A stretch of DNA of 31,389 nt from Gammaproteobacteria bacterium (lineage in GTDB: Bacteria > Pseudomonadota > Gammaproteobacteria > Woeseiales > Woeseiaceae). Below the pieces are notes generated by a model. The model did no database searches, had not been told where the DNA came from, and saw only the letters and a list, made by a program, of their open reading frames with translations. Where the stretch lies: contig NYWX01000065.1 in the NCBI GenBank assembly GCA_002685275.1, positions 1 to 31,389 on the forward strand. Direction: 5' to 3'. This document shows positions 25,236 through 31,389 of this stretch, in pieces. The translations under genes and the position numbers were made by a program. How positions within the stretch are numbered: position 1 is the first letter of the stretch; each line of letters begins with the position of its first letter.

Positions 25236-25598
25236 GTGTGCTCTAAAGCTTATTTAATAATAGGAATCTTGATGATGCCCTCAGTAATTCTTGCTGACGC
25301 CTCATTTTTTGCAGATAGATTCAGCTTTGAGCTAGATTTTAAGACTAGTACTGAATATTTTAAATTTAAATGCTCTGATGAATGTCAGTCCATGAATTTG
25401 AAAATTGACACTGAAGCCACTGTTAATCAAGCTGAGAAAAATACTGCGTATAACAAGAGGTTAGATCATCATATTGGTTTTTCACTATATTGGATTATAG
25501 GTTTAATATTCATTTGCCTTATTATTGGTTTTTTATCTGGCATATGGTGGTCTGACTTTCGAAGTAGACAGCGACATGGTGGTATTCGTATTTATTAA
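25236..25598 (+). CDS. Small bitopic membrane protein of unknown function
   Basis: A 120-residue frame from GTG 25236, seven bases after a GGGAG ribosome site (25224-25228). A hydrophobic N-terminus (AYLIIGILMMPSVILADA) looks like a signal peptide with cleavage near LADA. A periplasmic stretch with two close Cys (FKCSDECQS) follows. A strong membrane span near residues 80-103 (FSLYWIIGLIFICLIIGFLSG) precedes a short basic tail (RSRQRHGG). The likely layout is outside segment, one span, basic inside tail. I do not recognise a family. The position 32 bp after the exported aminotransferase suggests a shared transcript, perhaps as its membrane partner (inference). Confidence 0.72.
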   Translation: MCSKAYLIIGILMMPSVILADASFFADRFSFELDFKTSTEYFKFKCSDECQSMNLKIDTEATVNQAEKNTAYNKRLDHHIGFSLYWIIGLIFICLIIGFLSGIWWSDFRSRQRHGGIRIY

Positions 25599-25609
25599 TA
25601 TTAGATCTA

Positions 25610-25634
25610 TTCTAAATTTAGAAATATTTTTTAA
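25610..25634 (+). terminator. Weak terminator candidate after the bitopic membrane protein gene
   Basis: TTCTA-AATT-TAGAA (25610-25623) forms a 5 bp AT-rich stem followed by a T-rich stretch (TATTTTTT). It lies 12 bp after the stop codon at 25598 and before the convergent cysB end. The stem is short, so the call is tentative. Confidence 0.35.
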
Positions 25635-25668
25635 ATTTTTTCTGTGTTATAGAAACTATTTAATATTA

Positions 25669-26649
25669 TTACTTGAGTAAGGGTAAGTGCTTTAGGTCAA
25701 TTAGAGCATCGATGTTTTCTTGTGTATTTTCATCTTGAATATTGTGAAGTTGAGGCGGTGAAACATGAGGTGCAAATAGTTGCAAAAATTCAGACATATA
25801 TCTTCTTAGAATGATGTTTTTACGGAAGCCAATCCAAGTTGTACATCGAGGGAAAAGTCCTTCAGCACTCAAAACGTAAAAACCTTCCTTTTGATTTATC
25901 TCATTTGCCATACTAGCAATTATCCCAACCCCCATTCCCATGCGTACATATGTTTTAATAATATCGGCATCACGTGCTGTGAATGCAATATCAGGCTTTA
26001 GACCCTCCTCTTTAAATGCACGCTTAAGAGAGGATTCACCATCGACACTGAAAACATAAGTTACTAAAGGAAATTGAGCGAGATCTTTAAGTGTAATTTT
26101 GCGCTTGAGTTGACTAAGTGCATGACTCTTTGGAACTATAATAGAGCGATCCCAGTGATAACTTGGAATTAATAAAAGATTTTCAAATAATTTTTTTGAA
26201 CCTGTTGCAATAGCAAAATCAATATCATTATTTAACACCATGTCCGCAATTTGTTCTGATGTTCCTTGATGTAAGTTTAAGGCTATCTTTGGAAATTTTT
26301 TTCTAAATTTATTAATAATTTCAGGCAATACATAACGAGCTTGTGTATGAGTTGTAGCAATGGATAGTGATCCTTGTTTTTCCTTATTATAATCTAATGC
26401 TATAGATTTAATATTTTCTACCTCTTTTAAAATTACTCTTGCTCTTTCAATAACCTTAAGACCCTCAGTGGTAATGCTACTTAGGCTCTTACCTTCACGA
26501 GTAAATAGCTGTATGCCAAGTTCCTCTTCAAGTAACTTCAGTTGCTTACTTATTCCGGGTTGACTTGTATGCATTCGATTGGCAGCAGTGCTAATATTTA
26601 GACTGTTATCAACAATAGCAAGTAAGTATTTAATCTGCTGTAGTTTCAT
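25669..26649 (-). CDS. cysB: LysR-type regulator of sulfur assimilation, CysB
   Basis: A 326-residue LysR-family protein that matches CysB throughout. The N-terminal helix-turn-helix is MKLQQIKYLLAIV...TSQPGISKQLKLLEEELGIQLFTR, closely like gammaproteobacterial CysB. The effector-domain block IATTHTQARYVLPEII is the sulfate/acetylserine pocket signature, and HWDRSIIVP follows. CysB activates cysteine and sulfate-uptake genes in response to acetylserine. No cys structural gene is adjacent, but an anion permease of a family that includes sulfate carriers lies at 11984-14344. The ATG at 26649 follows an AAGAAG ribosome site. The C-terminal tail (ENIDALIDLKHLPLLK) is a little longer than usual. 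Confidence 0.93.
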   Translation of the reverse strand: MKLQQIKYLLAIVDNSLNISTAANRMHTSQPGISKQLKLLEEELGIQLFTREGKSLSSITTEGLKVIERARVILKEVENIKSIALDYNKEKQGSLSIATTHTQARYVLPEIINKFRKKFPKIALNLHQGTSEQIADMVLNNDIDFAIATGSKKLFENLLLIPSYHWDRSIIVPKSHALSQLKRKITLKDLAQFPLVTYVFSVDGESSLKRAFKEEGLKPDIAFTARDADIIKTYVRMGMGVGIIASMANEINQKEGFYVLSAEGLFPRCTTWIGFRKNIILRRYMSEFLQLFAPHVSPPQLHNIQDENTQENIDALIDLKHLPLLK

Positions 26650-26822
26650 AATCTTCTTTATAAATTTGGCTTTTATTTGTTCAAAAAAGGATCCTAAGCT
26701 AGGAATTACAGTCTAATATAACTCTAAGCTATATTAATAAATAATAGTTTTTAAACTATTTATGACACATGCAAATTGAAAGTTTATAATCCAAGTATTA
26801 AATTCTATCCTTTGAGAGTAAT

Positions 26823-27041
26823 GTGATTACGAAAACAGGTAAGATTGATCAAGAATTAATTCCAGCCAACATCCAAAATAAATATGAAGTTAGTTCAAAA
26901 GACTTACCATTAAGTTGCCCAATGCCTAGCATGTATTTATGGAACTCACATCCTAGGGTTTTTTTACCAATTGAGGCTACTGGAGAAGCAACGTGTCATT
27001 ATTGTGGTGCATTGTATAAGTTATTGCCTGATACTAAATAA
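26823..27041 (+). CDS. Zinc-finger (zf-CHCC) protein, NDUFS6-like
   Basis: A 72-residue protein. The four expected zinc ligands are visible as Cys in LSCPMPS, His in NSHPRVFLPI and the two Cys of TCHYCGALY. This is the zf-CHCC family shared with the mitochondrial complex I subunit NDUFS6. In gammaproteobacteria similar short proteins are common and lack an assigned function. The start is GTG 26823 behind GAGAG at about 26813-26817. It converges on the glycosyltransferase gene, with a 6 bp gap between stop codons. Confidence 0.88.
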   Translation: MITKTGKIDQELIPANIQNKYEVSSKDLPLSCPMPSMYLWNSHPRVFLPIEATGEATCHYCGALYKLLPDTK

Positions 27042-27047
27042 TGGTTA

Positions 27048-28094
27048 TTATTTTTTTGAGTTTAAAAAAAATTTAATTTTTTTAATAACATCTTCCACTG
27101 TAATCAACATCATTGCATCTCGATGACGAACCCTTTGCCCCCATCGAATTTGATTTACTGTTTTTTTTAAATATTTTTTTACTGCATCAGGGTAGCGGTT
27201 AATTGTCAGTTCATATGAGTTGTATGGCCCAGTCCGTTTAGGGTTTGATGTTGCATATAATCCAATCACAGGTGTATTAAACGCTGTAGCTATATGAGCT
27301 GGACCTGAGTCCGGGCAAATAACTAAGTCTGCAGCTTGAATGAGTGCTGCCAGTTGTTTTAGTGAAGTTTTTCCGATTAGATTTGTGGATTCAGTATTTG
27401 CTGAAAGTTCTAATGCGTATTTAGCTTCAAGTCTAGTTGAACCGCCAGTTAATATTACTTTACAACCATTCTTACTGAGATATCTTATTACGCGTATATA
27501 ATTCTTTATATTCCAATTGCGAAAATTTTTTTTCCGGTTGCTGCTGCAAGGACTTATTAAAACTGTAAATTTATTTGGATCTACAAATTTAGCAGCAAAT
27601 TTATTTTCATCTTTATTTAGCGGTATTTCCCAACGTAAAGGTTTAGTGATTAATCCAATATTTGATGCAAACGAAAGCAATGCATCTAACGCATGCTCAT
27701 TATTTTTAGCTTTGATGTATCTATTAGTAAATATCCATTGCAAATCTTTTGCGCGCCGACGATCAAATCCAATTTTAATAGGTGCTTGAATCATTGGGTA
27801 TAAAAAATTGACCCTCATTGAGGGATGCATGCACAAAGCGATATCAAAATCTTTATTACTTAAATGCTTATAAATATCTTGGTATGCTTTAAATCCTTTA
27901 TTTTTATCGAAGATGATAAACTCAATATTTGGGATATCAGACATTAATTGGGCTTCTATTTTGCCAATAATCCATGTAATTTTTGTTTTTGGCCAATTAT
28001 CCTGAATTTGTCTTATGACACTTAATGTATGGCACGTATCACCTATCGCTGATAAGCGAATGATACATATTTTTTTTGAAATTAAATTTGACAA
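27048..28094 (-). CDS. Glycosyltransferase family 9 (heptosyltransferase-like)
   Basis: A 348-residue GT-B-fold enzyme of lipopolysaccharide core assembly. The N-terminus has KICIIRLSAIGDTCHTLSVIRQI, the family hallmark. The C-terminal domain has VLISPCSSNRKKNFRNW, LTGGSTRLE, LIGKTSLKQLAALIQAADLVICPDSGPAHIATAFNTPVIGLY, the nucleotide-sugar site. It resembles heptosyltransferase I/II; which sugar it adds cannot be told. The start is TTG 28094 without a clear ribosome site, just 18 bp from the TTG start of the divergent Kdo-kinase gene. The neighbours kdkA and lpxL support a role in the lipopolysaccharide inner core. Confidence 0.9.
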   Translation of the reverse strand: MSNLISKKICIIRLSAIGDTCHTLSVIRQIQDNWPKTKITWIIGKIEAQLMSDIPNIEFIIFDKNKGFKAYQDIYKHLSNKDFDIALCMHPSMRVNFLYPMIQAPIKIGFDRRRAKDLQWIFTNRYIKAKNNEHALDALLSFASNIGLITKPLRWEIPLNKDENKFAAKFVDPNKFTVLISPCSSNRKKNFRNWNIKNYIRVIRYLSKNGCKVILTGGSTRLEAKYALELSANTESTNLIGKTSLKQLAALIQAADLVICPDSGPAHIATAFNTPVIGLYATSNPKRTGPYNSYELTINRYPDAVKKYLKKTVNQIRWGQRVRHRDAMMLITVEDVIKKIKFFLNSKK

Positions 28095-28112
28095 GTGAAA
28101 AGGATTAATTAG

Positions 28113-28844
28113 TTGAACGAAATTGTTAAAAAAACTAAAGATGGTGCCATCCTATACGATAAGGCTCTTATCGACCAAATATCAGATGAACAATTTACAG
28201 CTAGTAGCTGGCTGAATTCTGAGATTTTGACAGGACGATTTGGATCTAGTGGTCGTGGCAACACCTTTTATATAGGCAACAAACCTCGTGAATATGTTTT
28301 ACGCCACTATAATCGCGGTGGTTTGCTCAGTAAAATTGTAAATGATTCCTATATTTTCTGCGGCGAGCAAAATACACGCCCTTTCTTGGAATGGCGGTTA
28401 TTAAAGAATCTTTCAATGAAGAATATGAATGTTCCACACCCTGTTGCCGCAAGGTTTTGTCGCTATGGTCTTTTTTATAAAGCAGACTTAATTACAATTT
28501 GTATACCAAAAATTATATCTTTATCTGAATACATAGCAATTGAAGAACGGGACAATAAATTTTGGAGGTTTGTTGGCGAGTCAATTTGGAAATTTCATAA
28601 AGTTGGCGTAAATCATACAGATTTAAATGCATACAACATTCAAGTCAATAAAAATGGAGAAGTTTGGGTCATTGATTTTGATAAATGTAAGATTATGCAG
28701 CCAGGCATATGGATGCAAGAAAATCTAAATCGATTATATCGATCATTATTAAAAATAATTAAATTAGATCCTAAAGTACATTTTGATGAGGAAAAGTGGA
28801 AAAATCTTAAAGCAGGTTACTCAAATGCATCTAAATCTTCATAG
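28113..28844 (+). CDS. kdkA: 3-deoxy-D-manno-octulosonic acid kinase
   Basis: Phosphorylates the Kdo residue of Kdo-lipid A, at the cytoplasmic face of the inner membrane. The 243-residue length and motifs fit KdkA: a glycine-rich loop GSSGRGNTFYIG, LRHYNRGGLLSKIV (a KdkA hallmark), the catalytic loop VNHTDLNAYNIQ and the metal-binding IDFDKCK. The start is TTG 28113, with AAGGA about 8 bp upstream. It is divergent from the GT9 gene. Its last 28 bp overlap the end of lpxL on the other strand. Organisms with KdkA usually have a single phosphorylated Kdo (Haemophilus, Vibrio), so a simple inner core is likely here. Confidence 0.93.
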   Translation: MNEIVKKTKDGAILYDKALIDQISDEQFTASSWLNSEILTGRFGSSGRGNTFYIGNKPREYVLRHYNRGGLLSKIVNDSYIFCGEQNTRPFLEWRLLKNLSMKNMNVPHPVAARFCRYGLFYKADLITICIPKIISLSEYIAIEERDNKFWRFVGESIWKFHKVGVNHTDLNAYNIQVNKNGEVWVIDFDKCKIMQPGIWMQENLNRLYRSLLKIIKLDPKVHFDEEKWKNLKAGYSNASKSS

Positions 28845-29755
28845 AAGTCAGGGTACTCACTGGGTAAATTCTTGAATTTTCTATGAATCCAGAAATATTG
28901 CTCAGGACATAACTTTATTTGCTCTTCTAATATATCAACATATCTTTTAGTATCAGTTACAGGATTATTGCCTGGGAACTTTTTAAGTGGTTCTAGCAAT
29001 GAAATTTCATAAGTACCATCAGATAAGCGACGCGGGAAAAAAGGAATTACAATTGCTTTTCCAAGTCGAGCTAATCTTGAAAGAGCTGTTGTATGCATAC
29101 AGGGTATTCCAAAAAAACTGATTATTTCAGCGCCCTTGCGGTTATAGCTTTGATCCGGTGCATACCAAACTGTTCGGCCAGCCCTTAAGTTTCGAACCAT
29201 TTTTCTTATATCTTGTTTTTCTATTGTATCTACAACAGAACGTTCACGACCGCTTCGTTGAATTTCAGTAATAAAATCACTTCGATTTTTACGATAAACA
29301 CTATCAAAAGGTAACCCATTAGCTGCGAGAACTCTGCCACTAACTTCCAAGGTTGTAAAATGAGCAGATAAAAGAATTACACCGTGACCATTTCTTTGAG
29401 CTTTTTTTAAATGTTCAATACCATTGATAACTGTAATTTTTTTAAGATATTGATCGCTTGCCCATCGCCCAAGACCCATTTCAATAAGCATCATCCCTAA
29501 TGCTTCAAAATGCTTAAAAACAAGTGATTGGAGTTCATGTGGTTTTAATTCAGGAAAGCAAAGCTCTATATTACGATAAATTATGTAACGTCTTGATTTA
29601 AATATATAATATGCTATTTTACCAAGTATTTTTCCAACCTTGAGGAGGCCTTTGCGTGGAAGCAGACAAATTAGACGTAGTATTGCCATTAAAAACCAAA
29701 CAGGCCAATATTTCGGGGCTATGAAGTAACTTAGAGATTTTCTTTTTTCAGTCAT
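28817..29755 (-). CDS. lpxL: Lipid A biosynthesis lauroyl acyltransferase
   Basis: Adds a secondary acyl chain to Kdo-lipid A in the inner membrane. The 312-residue length fits the LpxL/HtrB family. A hydrophobic N-terminal anchor (WPVWFLMAILRLICLLP) is followed by RRYIIYRNIELCFPEL, the H(X)4E catalytic motif LSAHFTTLEV, VYRKNRSDF, WYAPDQSYN and FFGIPCMHTTALSRLA. The final ILEEQIKLCPEQYFWIHRKFK is the family's end motif. Whether it is LpxL-, LpxM- or LpxP-like in chain choice cannot be read. The ATG at 29755 has no evident ribosome site. It overlaps kdkA tail to tail by 28 bp. Confidence 0.93.
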   Translation of the reverse strand: MTEKRKSLSYFIAPKYWPVWFLMAILRLICLLPRKGLLKVGKILGKIAYYIFKSRRYIIYRNIELCFPELKPHELQSLVFKHFEALGMMLIEMGLGRWASDQYLKKITVINGIEHLKKAQRNGHGVILLSAHFTTLEVSGRVLAANGLPFDSVYRKNRSDFITEIQRSGRERSVVDTIEKQDIRKMVRNLRAGRTVWYAPDQSYNRKGAEIISFFGIPCMHTTALSRLARLGKAIVIPFFPRRLSDGTYEISLLEPLKKFPGNNPVTDTKRYVDILEEQIKLCPEQYFWIHRKFKNLPSEYPDFYEDLDAFE

Positions 29756-29884
29756 GAAAATTCAAATTTTTAACAAGTTGATAACATATTTATATAATAG
29801 TTTTTCTTCTATATTTATTTATTACTTAATTTTTTTTAAAAAAAAAGTTATTCTTTGAAAGAATACATTTATCAATAATAACAA

Positions 29885-30385
29885 ATGAAAATTTATTTAA
29901 AAATTTCTCTTTTACTACTTTCATTATTTTACATAAAATTTCTTCTGGCTGTAGAATTTCCGATAGCAGAAGAGGTAATTGTTGATAAATCAGATCGCGA
30001 ATTACACCTTCTAAAAGATGATAAAATCTTTCGCACTTTTAAGATTGCTTTAGGAATGTCACCTGTTGGGGATAAAAAGAGAGAGGGAGATTTCAAAACA
30101 CCAGAAGGTAAGTATATCTTAGACATACGTAATCCAAATAGTGAATATTTTTTATCAATACATATTTCATATCCAAATGTTGAAGATCGAATTGAAGCAA
30201 ATAAGAATAGTGTTCTACCTGGAGGTGCAATTATGATTCATGGCCAACCTAATAAGCCAAGTCATTCAGAAGCTTATTATAAGTCTCATGATTGGACAAA
30301 TGGATGTATAGCGGTTTCAAATTCAGATATGATTGATTTATGGTTAATGATTAGAGAAAAAACTCCTATAGAGATTCGCCCATAG
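29885..30385 (+). CDS. L,D-transpeptidase-fold protein, YafK-like
   Basis: A periplasmic protein with a hydrophobic N-terminal signal (YLKISLLLLSLFYIKFLLA). A YkuD-type catalytic domain follows (from about residue 30): VDKSDRELHLLKDDKIFRTFKIALGMSP, GDFKTPEGKY, the active-site His in AIMIHGQP and the nucleophile Cys in DWTNGCIAVSN. The DWT-GCIAV form is that of the YafK/DpaA branch, whose E. coli member is an amidase releasing Lpp from peptidoglycan; other branches crosslink. Cleavage versus crosslinking is unresolved here. It has an ATG start at 29885 with no ribosome site better than a weak AACAA stretch, and stands alone between lpxL (divergent) and htpG. Confidence 0.9.
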   Translation: MKIYLKISLLLLSLFYIKFLLAVEFPIAEEVIVDKSDRELHLLKDDKIFRTFKIALGMSPVGDKKREGDFKTPEGKYILDIRNPNSEYFLSIHISYPNVEDRIEANKNSVLPGGAIMIHGQPNKPSHSEAYYKSHDWTNGCIAVSNSDMIDLWLMIREKTPIEIRP

Positions 30386-30462
30386 AATATTTAAATATGC
30401 GAAGATTTTTTGTAATTATTTTATAGATAAAGATTTCTCAAAATATTCTTAATTATAATAAC

Positions 30463-30488
30463 CTTGAAATAGCTGCTGAAGGCTATAT
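30463..30488 (+). promoter_or_regulatory. Possible heat-shock (sigma-32) promoter of htpG
   Basis: CTTGAAA (30463-30469) matches the sigma-32 -35 element exactly. After 13 bp comes CTATAT, a partial match to the CCCATnT -10 element. It lies about 30 bp before the start codon of htpG, a classic heat-shock gene. The -35 match is strong, the -10 weak. Confidence 0.5.
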
Positions 30489-30517
30489 CGTGTTTTTTTA
30501 AGTCAGGAGATAGTTTG

Positions 30518-31389
30518 GTGGCAAAAAAGAAAGAGACCCTTGGATTTCAGACTGAAGTACGTCAATTACTGCAGTTGATGATTCATTCGTTGTATAGCAA
30601 TAAAGAAATATTTCTTAGAGAACTCATTTCTAATGCCTCAGATGCTGCAGATAAACTTCGCTTTGAAGCTCTAGCTAATTCTGATTTGATAAATGATGAA
30701 CCCGATTTAAATATCATAATTGAGGTAAATAAAAAACAACAATCAATATCATTTATAGATAATGGTATTGGTATGTCTCGCGATGAGTTGATTGATAACC
30801 TTGGCACAATAGCAAAATCAGGTACGGCTGACTTTTTATCCAAAGTAACTGGCGATCAAAAACAAGATTCACAATTAATTGGTCAGTTTGGGGTCGGATT
30901 TTATTCATCTTTTATAGTAGCTGAAAAAGTTAAAGTTGAATCGCGTCGTGCTGGGTTAGCAGATGATGAAGCAGTTGCATGGGTATCAAAGGGTGAGGGC
31001 GAATTTACGATTGAGAATATTAAACGTCCTGAGAGAGGAACAAAAGTAACTCTTTTTCTAAAAAAAGATGAAACTGAGTATACAGAATTATCTAAAATTG
31101 AATCATTAATTCGAAAGTATTCAGATCATATTGGCTTCCCAGTATCACTCGTTTCAGTTGACGATAAAGATTTCGAAACCAAAATTGTTAATTCTGCAAC
31201 AGCTTTGTGGACTCGTTCAAGATCAGAGCTCAAAGATGATGACTATAAAGAATTTTATAAATATCTTTCCCATGATTTTAGAGATCCATTAACGTGGAGC
31301 CACAATCAAGTTGAAGGAAAACGAGAGTACACAAGTTTATTATACATTCCAGGTGCAGCGCCCTTTGATATGTGGAATCGTGAGGCACC
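30518..31389 (+). CDS. htpG: Molecular chaperone HtpG (Hsp90), 3' partial
   Basis: The N-terminal 290 residues of bacterial Hsp90, cut by the right edge. It starts at GTG 30518, seven bases after AGGAGA (30505-30510). The protein begins [20 protein letters not shown]. The GHKL ATPase motifs follow: [15 protein letters not shown] with the Mg-binding Asn and the Asp, [23 protein letters not shown], and [21 protein letters not shown] one codon earlier (30515) is a less likely start. HtpG folds and remodels client proteins on heat and other stress in the cytoplasm. The start was easy to miss because the only ATG codons lie well inside the gene. Confidence 0.96.
   Translation, partial: MAKKKETLGFQTEVRQLLQLMIHSLYSNKEIFLRELISNASDAADKLRFEALANSDLINDEPDLNIIIEVNKKQQSISFIDNGIGMSRDELIDNLGTIAKSGTADFLSKVTGDQKQDSQLIGQFGVGFYSSFIVAEKVKVESRRAGLADDEAVAWVSKGEGEFTIENIKRPERGTKVTLFLKKDETEYTELSKIESLIRKYSDHIGFPVSLVSVDDKDFETKIVNSATALWTRSRSELKDDDYKEFYKYLSHDFRDPLTWSHNQVEGKREYTSLLYIPGAAPFDMWNREA

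Noticed and set aside
28025..28045. A second -24 type element (ATGGCACG) inside the GT9 gene.
   Set aside because: There is no GC at the required 12 bp spacing and it lies within a coding frame.

Overview
This is an AT-rich, gene-dense bacterial chromosome segment. Its core genes (CysB, IlvA, GshA, full-length FadE, FolD, YhbQ-like, YihG-like, KdkA, LpxL, YafK-like, HtpG) are of gammaproteobacterial type and imply a Gram-negative cell with lipopolysaccharide. An azurin, a mevalonate-pathway gene set, short spacers and frequent TTG starts suggest an uncultured, probably marine or aquatic gammaproteobacterium. That placement is an inference from gene families, not from a marker gene. I see no rRNA, tRNA, CRISPR array, insertion sequence or phage gene.

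Layout. 1-3742: isoprenoid precursor synthesis, with a class II HMG-CoA reductase fused to mevalonate kinase (cut at the left edge), a type I IPP isomerase, and a convergent HMG-CoA synthase. 3792-7351: FadE acyl-CoA dehydrogenase and malate dehydrogenase on the minus strand, probably in one transcription unit with HMG-CoA synthase, so acetyl-CoA supply and use lie together. 7562-9181: azurin, a YtrA-type GntR regulator with a near-perfect palindromic operator, and a small secreted protein. 9182-18385: gshA, a ferredoxin-reductase-like flavoprotein, an SLC13-type transporter with four TrkA-C domains, ilvA, a dihydroorotase and folD. 18567-20656: a YihG-like acyltransferase, a GIY-YIG protein and a lone ABC ATPase.

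20824-25598 is the most interesting part. A PAS-PAS-AAA+-HTH sigma-54 activator gene (21496-23298) faces a minus-strand transcription unit across about 200 bp. That spacer holds two CGTAA/TTACG operator palindromes, a possible IHF site and a strong -24/-12 promoter. The unit encodes a 45-residue membrane peptide, then about 175 nt of serial hairpins, two with C-rich loops, and ends in an intrinsic terminator. It looks like a sigma-54-dependent dual-function small RNA plus micropeptide with its dedicated activator, comparable in logic to the Qrr, GlmY or CrcZ systems but not a member of them that I recognise. The activator gene overlaps a TVP38/TMEM64-family membrane protein gene. A Tat-exported HisC-like aminotransferase and a small bitopic membrane protein follow.

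25669-31389: CysB, a zf-CHCC protein, a lipopolysaccharide block (GT9 glycosyltransferase, Kdo kinase, LpxL), a YafK-like L,D-transpeptidase-fold protein, and the 5' part of htpG behind a possible heat-shock promoter. The only stretch above 300 bp without a long gene, 20657-21495, contains the two small genes and the RNA described above.
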